Positions 19,054 through 28,509 of a stretch of DNA of 64,000 nucleotides are shown here, one piece after another. The stretch lies in the NCBI RefSeq assembly GCF_014698995.1, contig NZ_JACWZZ010000001.1, forward strand, positions 702,501 through 766,500. Direction: 5' to 3'. This stretch comes from Hymenobacter duratus (GTDB taxonomy: Bacteria; Bacteroidota; Bacteroidia; Cytophagales; Hymenobacteraceae). The notes under the pieces were generated by a model. That model saw only the letters and a program-made list of their open reading frames with translations. It did no database searches and was not told the origin of the DNA. Every line of letters begins with the position of its first letter. Positions within the stretch are counted from its first letter, which is position 1. A program made the position numbers and the translations under genes.

Positions 19054-22000
19054 CTATTCCAGCACCACGCGGCGGCTGGTGGTCTGGCCTTCGGTGCTGA
19101 GGCGGAGCAGGTAGATACCGGGCGCAAGATTGCCCGGGGTAAGCTCGGTGCGCGAGGTGCCCAGGCTGTGGCGGGCCTGCTGGCGGTGCACCGGGCGGCC
19201 CAGGGCATCCAGCACCTCTACCTCCAGCACCCGGGCCGGGCCGGTGATTTCCAGTGTCAGCGGGCGGGTGGCCGAGGCCGGGTTGGGGAAGAGGCTCAGG
19301 CTCAGGTCGCGCAGGGCGGCCACCGTGGACTGCGGCTGCCGGATGGTGAGCGTAACGGTGGTGGCGCTGCTCACGCAGGTATTCACCGAGTCAACCACGT
19401 AGTAGGTGTAGACGCCCACGGCCGTGCGGCCTGTGGCGTACGAGTCGCCGGCAAACAGGCGCTGCGTGAGGGCTGCGTTGCCGTACCACACCCGCGTGCC
19501 CGCCGTGCCGGTGCTGGCCGTAGCCGTAAGCGGCGGCACCACCTGGCCTAAATCAACGACCTGGCTGGCGGCGGTAGGAGCAGGCAGGGCCGTGGGCGTG
19601 AACTCCAGCGCCCCGATGTCCGGCGTGGTAGCGCTGCGGGTAGAGCCCATGAAATCAACCGGGAAGTTCGGAATCGGCCGGGCCCGGCCGTTCAGGTCGC
19701 AGCTGCGGTTAAATACCGGGTTGATGGAGCCCGGTATGTTGCTTGCCAGATACGCACGTGTAGCCACGCTGGCCTGGTCCTGGCCGGTAGCCGTGCGCAG
19801 CGCCGCCAGGGTGGGGCGGGCGGCGCCATTCACGTACGCCAGCGTGCTGTTTGGCCCCACCACCGAGTAGGCGTTGTTGTCGATGACGCTGAAGGGCGAG
19901 GCCGCAGAAGCCGAGTAGAGGGCGTAGGTCTTGCCGGCAGTGGCGGTGGTCGTCTGCTCGTTGGCGAGGATATTGTTGAGCATTTCTACGCCCGTTACGC
20001 CCGTGTTCAGGGCCACGGCTGCCGTAATGGGAGTAGCGCCGTTGGGCAGGTTGCCGGTCATCCAGATGGTGTTGTAGTAGAGCTTGTAGCCCCCGCCCGA
20101 CGCCGCGTAGATGCCGTGCGGCGTGAACGTGAAGCTGTCATCCCCATTGCTCAGGATGCCCGAAATCATGTTGTTCAGTACCGTAATATTGGCCGCCGTG
20201 CCTGTTGCTGCAAGCCGGATGCCATACGCGCCGTACGTGTCGAGGGTGGCGGTGCCGGTCTGGGTGATGTCGGAAATGCTGTTGGCCGCCACGATGCCGT
20301 TGCTGCTGGTGGTGCCCACCACAATGCCGGCGGTAGAGCCGCCGCTGGCCCGCGTGACGCCGGCAATAGTGTTGTTGAACAACTCAAAATTGGTGGTGGC
20401 CAGCACCACAATCCCGCTGGCGCCCACTTTGTCGGCCGCTACCGAGGAGCCGATAAAGTTGTTGTTGGCCACAAAGCCCGTGCTGTTACCCTGCACCTGA
20501 ATGGCCGTGGCAGTGCGGCTGATAGCCGAGCGCCGGATGCGGCTGCCCGCCGTGCCGTTGAACGCCACGCCATACGCCGTAGTCGGGCTGGCGGCTTTCA
20601 GGTTCAGGTGGCTCAGCAGCACGTTGCTGCCCGACACGAACAGGGCGCCGCTGCTGGCGGCCGTCCCGTTGTTGGTAAAGGAAAGCCACCGGCTGCTGGA
20701 GCTGCCCGCGTCTTCCCCCGTAATCGTCACGTGGCTGGCATCCACGATGAGCAGCGGCGTGGTAGAAGTGGCCGGGGCCGTGAACGAGGTGGCCGATAGT
20801 CCGGCCCGGAACGAGAGGATGGTTACCGTGTTGGCGGCGCTGGAGCCCGGGTTGGGGTTGAGGGTGATGGGGTAGGTTTCGTTGGGGTAGGTGGCGTCCA
20901 GCAGGCGCAGCGTCAGGGCACCCCCGAGCTCCGTGTTGTTCAGGGCCGCTACGGCCGCCGTCAGGGTCGGGTAGTCGGCAGTAGGGTCGGTGCCCACGGT
21001 TTTCACGCCGCTCAGCAGGCCCAGCACTTTGTAGAAATTCGGCTGGGTAGGAGCGCTGCTGATGCTGGCCACCGAAGTAGCCGCGAAGCCCACGCCGGGC
21101 GAGGCACTCACGTTCGGGGGCGTGCTCAGGTCCTGCGCCGCCACGAAGTACTGAATAGTGTCACCGACGGCCGGAGCTGAGCGGAGCTTGTTTACCTCAA
21201 TCGTGAAGCTGTAGCCGGGGCCGGGAGGCGCGCTTGGGCCCGCATTCACCCATTTCCAGCCGTTGCCAGTAGCATCGTTCGGGGCCGTGAAGACGTTGGC
21301 ATCGGTGCTCTTCTTATAATAAAGACGTGGGCCGGTAGCCGCTGAAACGTCCACACCCGATGGGTCCTGGATGGCTACGTTGCTCAGGGCGCGGTTGCCG
21401 GTGGTGGCGCTGTTGCCCAGCGGCTGGTACGCAATGGTCGGGCCGCTGATATCCACGGCCACGAATGTGCCTTCATCGGCACCCAGGTCGGGGCGGGCAA
21501 TGGTGCGGGCGTCGCCGTCAATGTCTGTCGGGACGGGCAGGGGCGAAGCCGCCAGGGAGCTGCCGCCGCCTTCCACCTGCGTAGTAGCGCCGGGCTGGAT
21601 GTGCGGGTCAGTAGCAGGATTCACGAACGGTACGTTTTCCGTGACGGAGCCTTGCTCGGCCGGCGCGGCCCGCAGCTTGTACTGCGCCAGCGTCTGATCC
21701 ACGGCCGGCGTAGTAGCTACGCCATAGAATATCGGTTTCTCAGCCGATGGTGGACCGGCGTAGTACAGGTTGTTGCCCGAAGTAGCAGCCAGATTGGTCA
21801 CGACGGCCGTGCTTTTGAAGAAAGCCGCCGCTACCCCGCCGCCGCCGGCCGGTAGCCCGGTCACGAGGTTCACGAAGATGTTGTTGCGCAGGTCTACCGG
21901 CGGCGTGCCCGAGATGTAGAAAGCGCCGCTCTTGTTGCTGGCCACTGTGGCGGCGTAGGTCAGCACTACAGTGTTGTGGTAGCAGTAGTTGTTGGTGCCG

Positions 22001-23082
22001 CCCCGGAAGCTCAGGGCCCGTACCGAGGTGCCCGCCGTGCTGCCCGGCGCCTTCACATCGTACACGAAATTGTTGAAGATGTAGTTGGTGGTGCCGCCAT
22101 TGATATCCATGCCTGAAGCAAAGCCGTTGGCCCCGCTCGAGAGAATATCATAGGTGCGGTTGCGGCCCACGCGGTGCAGCACGCCGCTGTTCACGAAAAT
22201 GGCCTGCGCCGCTGAAGTGCTGCCGGTTCCCACCAGCCCGTGTACCCGGTTGTCGAGAATATCGGCCGAGTTGCTGGCACCCGTCGAGTAGATGCCATAC
22301 ACCGCGCTGGCCCCGTTGAGCGTGCTGATTTCGGTGTTGGAAACCTGCGCATTGGCCTGGGAACGAAGATAAATGCCGTACACGATGCCCGTGGCGCCGC
22401 CCGATGCCGCCCCGATGTTGAGCACGCGGCTGGGTGCCCCGCCCGGCAGCGGGCCTATCTGGTTGCCGTCGTCGGAGCTGCTGGTCGTAGCATCGAGGTT
22501 GTAGCCGTAGTAGCAGTCCTGCACCGTGTTCGACAGGAAACGGTTCTGGTTGTTGCCGCCGTCCTGCACGTTGATGCCGTAAGCGCGGGTGGTATTAGCG
22601 CGGTTCAGGTCCACGGTAGCATTCTGGACCGTATTGTTGGTAGCGCCGTTTTTCAGCCAGAAGCCGTATTCCAGCTGCTGCGCGGCCGTGGTGTTGGCCG
22701 CCGCGTCGTTCACATCAATTCCGTCGAAAGTCACGTAGTCGGCGCCGTCCAGCGTCACGGCCGCGTCGGTGGTGCCGGAGCCGGTGCCTTCCAGCTTCGG
22801 ATTAGTCAGCGGGCCGTCTTTGCGGAAAATGATAGGGTTAGCGGCCGTGCCGCTGGCCGTAATGGCCGGCACCAATTCCGGAAACGTGACGCCGCTTTTC
22901 ACCAGAAACGTGACACCGCCCGCGCCCACGCCCTGCGTGTTCAGGGCCGCTACGGCCGCCCCGAACGTGGCGTAGTTGCTACTGCCGCTGCCGCCCGGGT
23001 CTATGGTGCGCGTGCCCGTCAGCTGGGCCATGGCCGCCGGGCTAATGCCCAACGCCAGAAGTGCGTAAAGGAGTTTTTTCAT
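19054..23082 (-). CDS. Large T9SS-secreted right-handed beta-helix protein
   Basis: This 1342-residue protein is predicted to be secreted. The signal peptide is about 1-19 (AAMA, then QLTGTR). Two long blocks of short Asn/Gly-rich beta-strand repeats follow, with motifs such as NNFIYD-type turns (about 60-420 and 780-1130), the pattern of parallel beta-helix (pectate-lyase-like) folds. An Ig-like segment lies near 1190-1260, and the end is a T9SS type A sorting domain starting LSLFPNPASATRPL. I see no clear catalytic signature, so polysaccharide binding or cleavage is only an inference from the fold. A TACCTTTC motif on the minus strand at 23119-23112, about 30 bases before the ATG, may be its -7 box. 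It is transcribed divergently from the SDR gene at 23224. Confidence 0.87.
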   Translation of the reverse strand: MKKLLYALLALGISPAAMAQLTGTRTIDPGGSGSSNYATFGAAVAALNTQGVGAGGVTFLVKSGVTFPELVPAITASGTAANPIIFRKDGPLTNPKLEGTGSGTTDAAVTLDGADYVTFDGIDVNDAAANTTAAQQLEYGFWLKNGATNNTVQNATVDLNRANTTRAYGINVQDGGNNQNRFLSNTVQDCYYGYNLDATTSSSDDGNQIGPLPGGAPSRVLNIGAASGGATGIVYGIYLRSQANAQVSNTEISTLNGASAVYGIYSTGASNSADILDNRVHGLVGTGSTSAAQAIFVNSGVLHRVGRNRTYDILSSGANGFASGMDINGGTTNYIFNNFVYDVKAPGSTAGTSVRALSFRGGTNNYCYHNTVVLTYAATVASNKSGAFYISGTPPVDLRNNIFVNLVTGLPAGGGGVAAAFFKSTAVVTNLAATSGNNLYYAGPPSAEKPIFYGVATTPAVDQTLAQYKLRAAPAEQGSVTENVPFVNPATDPHIQPGATTQVEGGGSSLAASPLPVPTDIDGDARTIARPDLGADEGTFVAVDISGPTIAYQPLGNSATTGNRALSNVAIQDPSGVDVSAATGPRLYYKKSTDANVFTAPNDATGNGWKWVNAGPSAPPGPGYSFTIEVNKLRSAPAVGDTIQYFVAAQDLSTPPNVSASPGVGFAATSVASISSAPTQPNFYKVLGLLSGVKTVGTDPTADYPTLTAAVAALNNTELGGALTLRLLDATYPNETYPITLNPNPGSSAANTVTILSFRAGLSATSFTAPATSTTPLLIVDASHVTITGEDAGSSSSRWLSFTNNGTAASSGALFVSGSNVLLSHLNLKAASPTTAYGVAFNGTAGSRIRRSAISRTATAIQVQGNSTGFVANNNFIGSSVAADKVGASGIVVLATTNFELFNNTIAGVTRASGGSTAGIVVGTTSSNGIVAANSISDITQTGTATLDTYGAYGIRLAATGTAANITVLNNMISGILSNGDDSFTFTPHGIYAASGGGYKLYYNTIWMTGNLPNGATPITAAVALNTGVTGVEMLNNILANEQTTTATAGKTYALYSASAASPFSVIDNNAYSVVGPNSTLAYVNGAARPTLAALRTATGQDQASVATRAYLASNIPGSINPVFNRSCDLNGRARPIPNFPVDFMGSTRSATTPDIGALEFTPTALPAPTAASQVVDLGQVVPPLTATASTGTAGTRVWYGNAALTQRLFAGDSYATGRTAVGVYTYYVVDSVNTCVSSATTVTLTIRQPQSTVAALRDLSLSLFPNPASATRPLTLEITGPARVLEVEVLDALGRPVHRQQARHSLGTSRTELTPGNLAPGIYLLRLSTEGQTTSRRVVLE

Positions 23083-23223
23083 ACAGACAAATAGAGTAGG
23101 TGGTGTAGAAGGAAAGGTAGAAAAAACTGGCTAATACAGATTGCCAATAAACCACAAGCAAACCTAGACGCAGCCGTGCCGGACATTTTTGCGTAAGCCA
23201 AAGTCCACTTTGTACATCCTGCT

Positions 23224-24231
23224 ATGGCCGCCAAAAAAGCTACCACTCCTTCTAAAACTGCTGCCGCGTCTAAACCGGCCGCTGCTGCGCCCGCCAAGAA
23301 ATCTGCTGCTACTCCCGCAGCCAAGAAGGCCGCCAAATCGGCTGCTGTGGCTCCTGTACCCGTGAAGAGGCCCACCGCCAAAGACATGAAGCAGCACGCC
23401 CAGAAGCTGCCATATCCGGCCAAACAGGCTGATATGAAGCTACAGCCGGGCATGGCGTTCAGTACCTACCGCCCCGCCGGCAAGCTTCAGGACAAAATTG
23501 CCCTCATCACCGGCGCCGACTCCGGCATCGGGCGGGCGGTGGCGGTGGCCTTTGCCATGGAAGGCGCCCACGTGGCCGTGCTTTTCAACGAAAATGTGGT
23601 GGACGCTGAAGAAACCAAGCGCCTGATAGAAGCGCAGCAGCGCAAGTGCATTCTGCTGCAGCTGGATGTGCGCGACCCGGAGCAGTGCCGGCAGGCCGTG
23701 CGCCGCACCCGCGCCGAGCTGGGCGGCCTCAACATCCTTGTCAACAATGCCGCCTTTCAGATGAGCCAGGAGAAATTCGAGGACATTCCGGAAGAGCAAA
23801 TCCGCCGCACTTTCGATACCAATATCCTGGGCTATATCTGGATGGCACAGGCCGCCGTGCCGCACCTCAAAAAAGACGACTGCATCATCAACACAGGCAG
23901 CATCGTGGGCCTGACGGGCATCCCGATTCTGATTGATTACGCCTGCACCAAGTCCGCCATCCATGCCCTCACCAAAAGCCTGGCTACCCACCTCGGCGAG
24001 CGGGGCATCCGGGTAAACTGCGTGGTGCCCGGCCCGGTCTGGACGCCCAATATCCCCGGTACCATGCCGCGCGAGGAAATTGAGAAGTTCGGCTACGAAG
24101 TGGCCCTGGCCCGCCCCGGCCAGCCTGAGGAACTGGCCCCGGCTTACGTGCTGCTGGCCTCGCAGGACGGCTCATTCATGACCGGCTCACTCGTGCATGT
24201 CACGGGGGGCAAAATGAGCAGCGACCAATAG
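23224..24231 (+). CDS. SDR oxidoreductase with a histone-H1-like Lys/Ala-rich N-terminal tail
   Basis: This 335-residue protein has a low-complexity basic tail of about 60 residues rich in Ala, Lys and Pro (AAKKATTPSK..., PAAKKAAKSAA). A complete short-chain dehydrogenase of the YghA/YhdF (general-stress-protein 39) type follows. Visible motifs are the cofactor loop TGADSGIG, NNAAF, catalytic Ser in NTGSIVG, and Tyr-x-x-x-Lys in YACTK. The substrate is unknown; relatives act on sugars or alcohols with NAD(P). The tail resembles histone H1 or bacterial Lys/Ala-rich nucleoid proteins and is not needed for SDR chemistry. The start ATG gives the tail directly with no signal peptide. The same-strand downstream neighbours are a Gdh3-like protein, a GMC oxidoreductase and a GH1-like enzyme. 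Confidence 0.88.
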   Translation: MAAKKATTPSKTAAASKPAAAAPAKKSAATPAAKKAAKSAAVAPVPVKRPTAKDMKQHAQKLPYPAKQADMKLQPGMAFSTYRPAGKLQDKIALITGADSGIGRAVAVAFAMEGAHVAVLFNENVVDAEETKRLIEAQQRKCILLQLDVRDPEQCRQAVRRTRAELGGLNILVNNAAFQMSQEKFEDIPEEQIRRTFDTNILGYIWMAQAAVPHLKKDDCIINTGSIVGLTGIPILIDYACTKSAIHALTKSLATHLGERGIRVNCVVPGPVWTPNIPGTMPREEIEKFGYEVALARPGQPEELAPAYVLLASQDGSFMTGSLVHVTGGKMSSDQ

Positions 24232-24268
24232 AACAGCCCGGTTTCCTATCGGTGCCTCAGGTGCCCGC

Positions 24269-24302
24269 AGAAGTGCTTTCCCAGCTTTGGGAAAGCACTT
24301 CT
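24269..24302 (+). terminator. Terminator after the SDR gene
   Basis: Perfect 15-bp stem AGAAGTGCTTTCCCA / TGGGAAAGCACTTCT, loop GCTT, followed by T4-5. It implies that the SDR gene is transcribed separately from the Gdh3-GMC pair. Confidence 0.88.
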
Positions 24303-24378
24303 TTTTGTCATTGAATAACTTTTTCCGGCACGGACTGGTACTGACGTAAGCTCCGCTGTACAGTTGTTCTGTTTTTTT

Positions 24379-24987
24379 ATGCCGCACTATCCTGAAGGCA
24401 CCGTCCGCACGCTGCTACAAACCGACCTTGTAACGCCCGCCACACGCGCTGCGCTGAATGCCCGGCTGGATGCGCCGGCGCACTACGAGCCGCAGTTTTT
24501 CGATGCCGATACCTATGCACTGCTTCGCGCCGTGGCGGCCCGCATCTTCCCGCAGCCCGACCGAGAAATTCCCATCGAGCTAGCTCCCGGCATCGACAAG
24601 CGGCTGCTGGCCGGCACCGCCGATGGCTGGCGCTACGACGCTATGCCGCCCGACCGAGAGGCGTACCGGCTGGGGCTGGGCGGTATTAACCAGGCGGCAG
24701 AAGCACAATTCAACCAGTTGTTTGTGGAGCTGGATGCGGCCAAGCAGGATGCCGTTCTGGAGCTGCTGGCTGCCGGCAAAGCACCCGGCGAAAACTGGGT
24801 TCAATTGCCGCAGAACCGGTTTTTTGAGGAAATGCTGGCCGAAATGGCAGAGGGATATTACGCTCATCCGCTGGCCCAGGAAGAAATCGGGTATGTAGGA
24901 ATGGCCGATGTGCCCGGTTGGCAGCGCATAGGCCTGAATGAGCACGAAGAACGAGAGCCGGAAGAAAGGGCAGCGGGTGATAAATAA
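24379..24987 (+). CDS. Gluconate 2-dehydrogenase subunit 3 family protein
   Basis: This protein of about 202 residues matches the gluconate 2-dehydrogenase subunit 3 (gamma) family, the small partner of GMC-type membrane or periplasmic dehydrogenases. Typical features are the YALLRAVAARIFP helix near residue 45 and a C-terminal PLAQEEIGYVG segment. The ATG at 24379 is preferred to a TTG 15 bases upstream. Usual members carry a Tat signal, but none is present here, so this copy is probably cytoplasmic. The GMC gene starts about 80 bases downstream on the same strand, and the two almost certainly form a complex. No cytochrome c subunit gene is present. Confidence 0.85.
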   Translation: MPHYPEGTVRTLLQTDLVTPATRAALNARLDAPAHYEPQFFDADTYALLRAVAARIFPQPDREIPIELAPGIDKRLLAGTADGWRYDAMPPDREAYRLGLGGINQAAEAQFNQLFVELDAAKQDAVLELLAAGKAPGENWVQLPQNRFFEEMLAEMAEGYYAHPLAQEEIGYVGMADVPGWQRIGLNEHEEREPEERAAGDK

Positions 24988-25066
24988 CACATGATTGGTT
25001 TACGAGCCTATCCGTCCCACGTACCTGTCGCCTTTTGCATCTTACCTATCACCTGCCACCACGAAA

Positions 25067-26743
25067 ATGCCCGACGAAGAACTACTGGAAGAAGGCGTAT
25101 TGAATCCGGTTCAACCCGAAATACAGGACCCACTGCTCAAAAGCCTGCTGGCTGAAAGTGAAGCCACTGCTGCGCCCACCGAGCAGGAGCAGACCGCCCC
25201 ACTTTCTGACCCGACCGATGAGGTAGACTGCGTGGTGATTGGTACCGGTGCAGGCGGAGCGCCTTTGCTGGCGCGTTTGGCCATGGCCGGCCTGAAGGTA
25301 GTGGCCCTCGAAGCCGGCCCCCGCCGCGACCCGAAAACTGAGTATGCCACCGATGAAAAAGCCCAGAACTTCCTGTTCTGGAACGATGAGCGTCTTTCAG
25401 CGGGCCAGAATCCGGTGGCTTTCGGCAAGAACAACTCCGGCACCGGCGTGGGCGGCTCCACGCTGCACTATACCGCCTACACTCCCCGCGCCCACCGCGG
25501 CGACCTGCAGCTCTTCACCGACTTCGGCCAGGGTGTTGACTGGCCCTTCGGGATGGAGGAGCTGGAGCTGTATTATGAGGAGCTGGAGCACTTTCTGGGC
25601 ATTTCGGGCCCCACGCCCTACCCCTGGGACCCGACGCGCCGCAAAGGCTACCCGCTGGCGCCGCTGCCGCTGAATGGCGCCGCCCAGCTTATGCAGCGCG
25701 CCTGCCAGCAACTCGGTGTCCAGACGTCGCCGGCGGCTAACGCGGCGCTGTCGGCACGCTACTACCAGGAAGGCATTGGCTGGCGCGAGGCCTGCACCAA
25801 CCGGGGCTTCTGCCAGGCCGGCTGCAACCGCGGCGCCAAGGCCAGCATGGACGTCACATTTCTGCCACTGGCCGAAAGCTACGGCGCCGAAATCAGGGCC
25901 GATGCGTTTGTGACGGAGATTGAACGTGATGCCCAGGGCCGCGTGACGGGCGTAGTATACGAGCAGCACGGCCAGACCGTGCGCCAGCGTTGCCGGCACC
26001 TGTTTTTGTGTGCCGGAGCTGTAGAAACGCCGCGCCTGCTGCTGCTCAACGAGCTGGCTCTCACCAGCGGGCAGGTCGGCAAGCACTTCATGGCTCACCC
26101 CGGCATGCAGGTCTGGGGTACGTTCGAGGAAGACATCCGACCCTACAAAGGCATTCCGGGCGGCCTGATTTCCGAGGACACGCACCGTCCCAAAGATGCC
26201 GACTTCGCCGGTGGCTACCTGCTGCAAAGCATCGGCGTGATGCCCGTGACGTTTGCCACCCAAATGGTGCGCCAGCGCAAGCTCTGGGGCCAGCCGCTGC
26301 GCGACTACATGCGCCAGTACAACCATGTGGCTGGCATCAATATTCTGGGCGACTGTCTGCCGCACGCCGACAACTTCCTGGAATTGAGCGACGAGAAAGA
26401 CGCCCGCGGCCTGCCCAAGCCGCGCCTGCACTTCACGGCACAGGAAAACGAGCAGCGCATGAACCGCCACGCCGAGAAGCTGATGCGCCAGATCTGGGAG
26501 GCTGCCGGCGCCAAGGATATCTGGGCCTTCGAGCGGTACGCCCACGTCATCGGGACGGCGCGCATGGGCCTGAGCGGCGACGATGCCGTGGTGAATGCCG
26601 ACGGCCGCGCCTTCGATGTGCCCAACCTCTACATCTGCGACAACTCGGTGTTTCCCAGCGCCCTCAGCGTGAACCCGGCCCTTACCATCATGGCTCTGAG
26701 CCTGCGCACCGCCGATAAATTCTTGGCGTCGCTGCGGACGTAA
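25067..26743 (+). CDS. GMC family FAD-dependent oxidoreductase (large subunit)
   Basis: This 558-residue glucose-methanol-choline oxidoreductase has FAD motif VVIGTGAGGAPLLARLA near residue 55, the GMC signature region around GTGVGGSTLHYTAYTP, and the C-terminal active-site region HVIGTARMG followed by SVNPALTIMALSLR. A Cys-containing stretch (ACTNRGFCQAGCNRGAK) is typical of the gluconate/sorbitol dehydrogenase-like branch. It should oxidise a sugar or polyol using FAD. The ATG at 25067 is chosen because the 24 codons before it start at TTG and look non-coding. There is no signal peptide, agreeing with the leaderless partner subunit just upstream. The electron acceptor is not evident from the context. 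Confidence 0.9.
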   Translation: MPDEELLEEGVLNPVQPEIQDPLLKSLLAESEATAAPTEQEQTAPLSDPTDEVDCVVIGTGAGGAPLLARLAMAGLKVVALEAGPRRDPKTEYATDEKAQNFLFWNDERLSAGQNPVAFGKNNSGTGVGGSTLHYTAYTPRAHRGDLQLFTDFGQGVDWPFGMEELELYYEELEHFLGISGPTPYPWDPTRRKGYPLAPLPLNGAAQLMQRACQQLGVQTSPAANAALSARYYQEGIGWREACTNRGFCQAGCNRGAKASMDVTFLPLAESYGAEIRADAFVTEIERDAQGRVTGVVYEQHGQTVRQRCRHLFLCAGAVETPRLLLLNELALTSGQVGKHFMAHPGMQVWGTFEEDIRPYKGIPGGLISEDTHRPKDADFAGGYLLQSIGVMPVTFATQMVRQRKLWGQPLRDYMRQYNHVAGINILGDCLPHADNFLELSDEKDARGLPKPRLHFTAQENEQRMNRHAEKLMRQIWEAAGAKDIWAFERYAHVIGTARMGLSGDDAVVNADGRAFDVPNLYICDNSVFPSALSVNPALTIMALSLRTADKFLASLRT

Positions 26744-26754
26744 GCTGACAATAA

Positions 26755-26853
26755 AACGTCATGCTGAGCCTGTCGAAGCATCGCGCGTGCTGACGTCGCA
26801 ATAGTATTCAGGCGTCAGCACGCGCGATGCTTCGACAGGCTCAGCATGACGTT
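26755..26853. repeat. Long perfect palindrome (REP-like dispersed element), 41-bp arms
   Basis: Inverted repeat with two perfect 41-base arms (26755-26795 and 26813-26853) around a 17-base loop, immediately followed by T6. The outer part reads AACGTCATGCTGAGCCTGTC, then GAAGCATCGCG. It shares the GTCATnCTGAGC...CGAAG core with the element at 55932-56016. It lies between the GMC and GH1-like genes and may also terminate the GMC transcript. Confidence 0.9.
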
Positions 26854-26902
26854 CTTTTTTATTCCGAGGCACCCTTCTGGCGCGTCATTTCAGCTTCAAA
26901 TA

Positions 26903-28237
26903 ATGAAGTCTTTCCTCAGTCATATCAAAGAGAAGTTCGGCGACGGCCACTACGAAGGCGACCAGTTCGGTGGGGCTGGCGGGCATGACGGCACTGGCCT
27001 GCCCACCGGCACGCCCGGCAACTTTATGTTTGCTACCGGCATCGAGTGCTCCTATCCGACCATTGCCAATGGCACCATCCGGCGTGATTTGCTGGCCGAA
27101 ACCGACCACTACAACCGCTACAAGGAAGACCTGGGACTGGTGAAGGAGATGGGCCTGAAAGTGCTGCGCTACAACCTGCCCTATTACCTCATCCATAAAG
27201 GCCCCGGCCAGTTCGACTGGGAGTTTGCGGATTTGGCCATGGCCGAAATCAAGCGGCTGGGTATCACGCCCATTCTGGATCTGATGCACTTTGGCGTGCC
27301 CGACTGGGTGGGCAACTTCCAGAACCCTGAGCTGCCGGTGCACTTCTCCGAGTACTGCGGGGCAGTAGCCCAGCGCTATCCGTGGGTGCGGTTTTATACG
27401 CCCGTGAATGAGATATATGTCACAGCCCGTGCTTCTGCCAAAGACGGTATCTGGAACGAGCAGCTCAAAGACGACCGGGCCTTTATTACGGCCATGAAGC
27501 ACATTACGGCTGCCAGCATCATGGGCAACCAGCAGATTGCCAAGTATCGGCCCGACTGCATCATTGTGCAAAGCGAGTCGGCGGAGTACATCCATGAAAT
27601 GCGTGCCGTGGAAAGCGACGCAGTGCGCCTTACCAACAAACTGCGCTTTCTGTCACTGGACCTGCTTTACGCCCATACCATTGATGCCGAAGTGCTGCTC
27701 TACTGCCTCGACAACGGCATGACCCGCGAAGAACTAAAGTGGTTCATGGCCGGTGAGCCGCCTGGCTACCAGATCATGGGCAACGATTATTACGGCCGCA
27801 ATGAGCGAATTATCAAGCCCGATGGTAGCTGGTGTGCGGCGGAAGATGTGCTGGGCTGGTACACCATGACCCGCCAGTACTATGAGCGGTACCGCAAGCC
27901 CGTGATGCACACCGAAACCAACACTTTCAACGCCAAAGATGCCGAGTGCTGGCTCTGGAAGCAGTGGGTGAACGTGCAGCGCATCCGCCAGGACGGAGTG
28001 CCCGTCGTCGGATTCACCTGGTACAGCCTGCTCGATCAGCTCGACTGGGACATCAGCCTCGCCGAGAAGCGCCTGTCGGTGAATGCCTGCGGCCTGTATG
28101 ATCTGGACCGCAGGATCCGGCCGGTGGGGGAGAGCTACAAAATGATGATCCGCGAGTTCGGCCAGATAACCATTATGCCCCACGGCGAGATGTTCGAATT
28201 TACTACCCGCCCCGCCATGCTGAAGGTGGAAAAGTAG
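26903..28237 (+). CDS. Glycoside hydrolase family 1-like protein
   Basis: This 444-residue protein has a GH1/clan A (beta/alpha)8 pattern. The acid/base glutamate is Glu170 in TPVNEIY (the TFNEP-like position), and the likely nucleophile is Glu338 in HTETN. Between them lie barrel strands such as ILDLMHFGVPDW and VGFTWYSLLDQLDW. The protein is shorter and more diverged than standard beta-glucosidases, so the substrate cannot be named. There is no signal peptide, so it is cytoplasmic. The ATG at 26903 (MKSFLSH) is preferred because the longer frame would begin inside the palindrome just upstream. It is the last gene of the same-strand oxidoreductase group, suggesting a shared sugar or glycoside substrate (inference). 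Confidence 0.82.
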   Translation: MKSFLSHIKEKFGDGHYEGDQFGGAGGHDGTGLPTGTPGNFMFATGIECSYPTIANGTIRRDLLAETDHYNRYKEDLGLVKEMGLKVLRYNLPYYLIHKGPGQFDWEFADLAMAEIKRLGITPILDLMHFGVPDWVGNFQNPELPVHFSEYCGAVAQRYPWVRFYTPVNEIYVTARASAKDGIWNEQLKDDRAFITAMKHITAASIMGNQQIAKYRPDCIIVQSESAEYIHEMRAVESDAVRLTNKLRFLSLDLLYAHTIDAEVLLYCLDNGMTREELKWFMAGEPPGYQIMGNDYYGRNERIIKPDGSWCAAEDVLGWYTMTRQYYERYRKPVMHTETNTFNAKDAECWLWKQWVNVQRIRQDGVPVVGFTWYSLLDQLDWDISLAEKRLSVNACGLYDLDRRIRPVGESYKMMIREFGQITIMPHGEMFEFTTRPAMLKVEK

Positions 28238-28404
28238 CGGGAGCGGTTGAGGGTGAGCCGGACGGAATGTCTGGCGGCGGTAGCTGAACGCGCCGGGCAG
28301 GAAAGACCAATATTTTTTACGTGACCCGGACAGAGAAAAGCTGCGTCAGGGCAGCCTAAGAAACGTTTTTAAGAACGGCTGAAGTGGTATTTACATAGAA
28401 ATCA

Positions 28405-28434
28405 TTGTGTTTCTTAGAGAAGGCATTACCTTAA
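28405..28434 (+). promoter_or_regulatory. Possible Bacteroidota promoter of the 28.5-kb T9SS protein gene
   Basis: TTG at 28405-28407 and TACCTTAA at 28427-28434 are separated by 19 bases, close to the -33/-7 arrangement of Bacteroidota promoters. The implied leader before the ATG at 28510 is about 70 bases. The rest of 28238-28509 shows nothing else. Confidence 0.35.
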
Positions 28435-28509
28435 AACTATGTTAGCCATCCTGGTAGGGTGGACTCTGCTTTTATCACCTTCACTTTTCACCTCTTTTCC
28501 ATTAGTTGC

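Noticed and set aside
25397..26545. 382-codon minus-strand frame opposite the GMC gene
   Set aside because: Antisense shadow; the GMC gene has complete motifs and a sensible start.
26755..26853. CRISPR or tRNA-like structure
   Set aside because: It is a single inverted repeat with no spacer array and no cloverleaf features.
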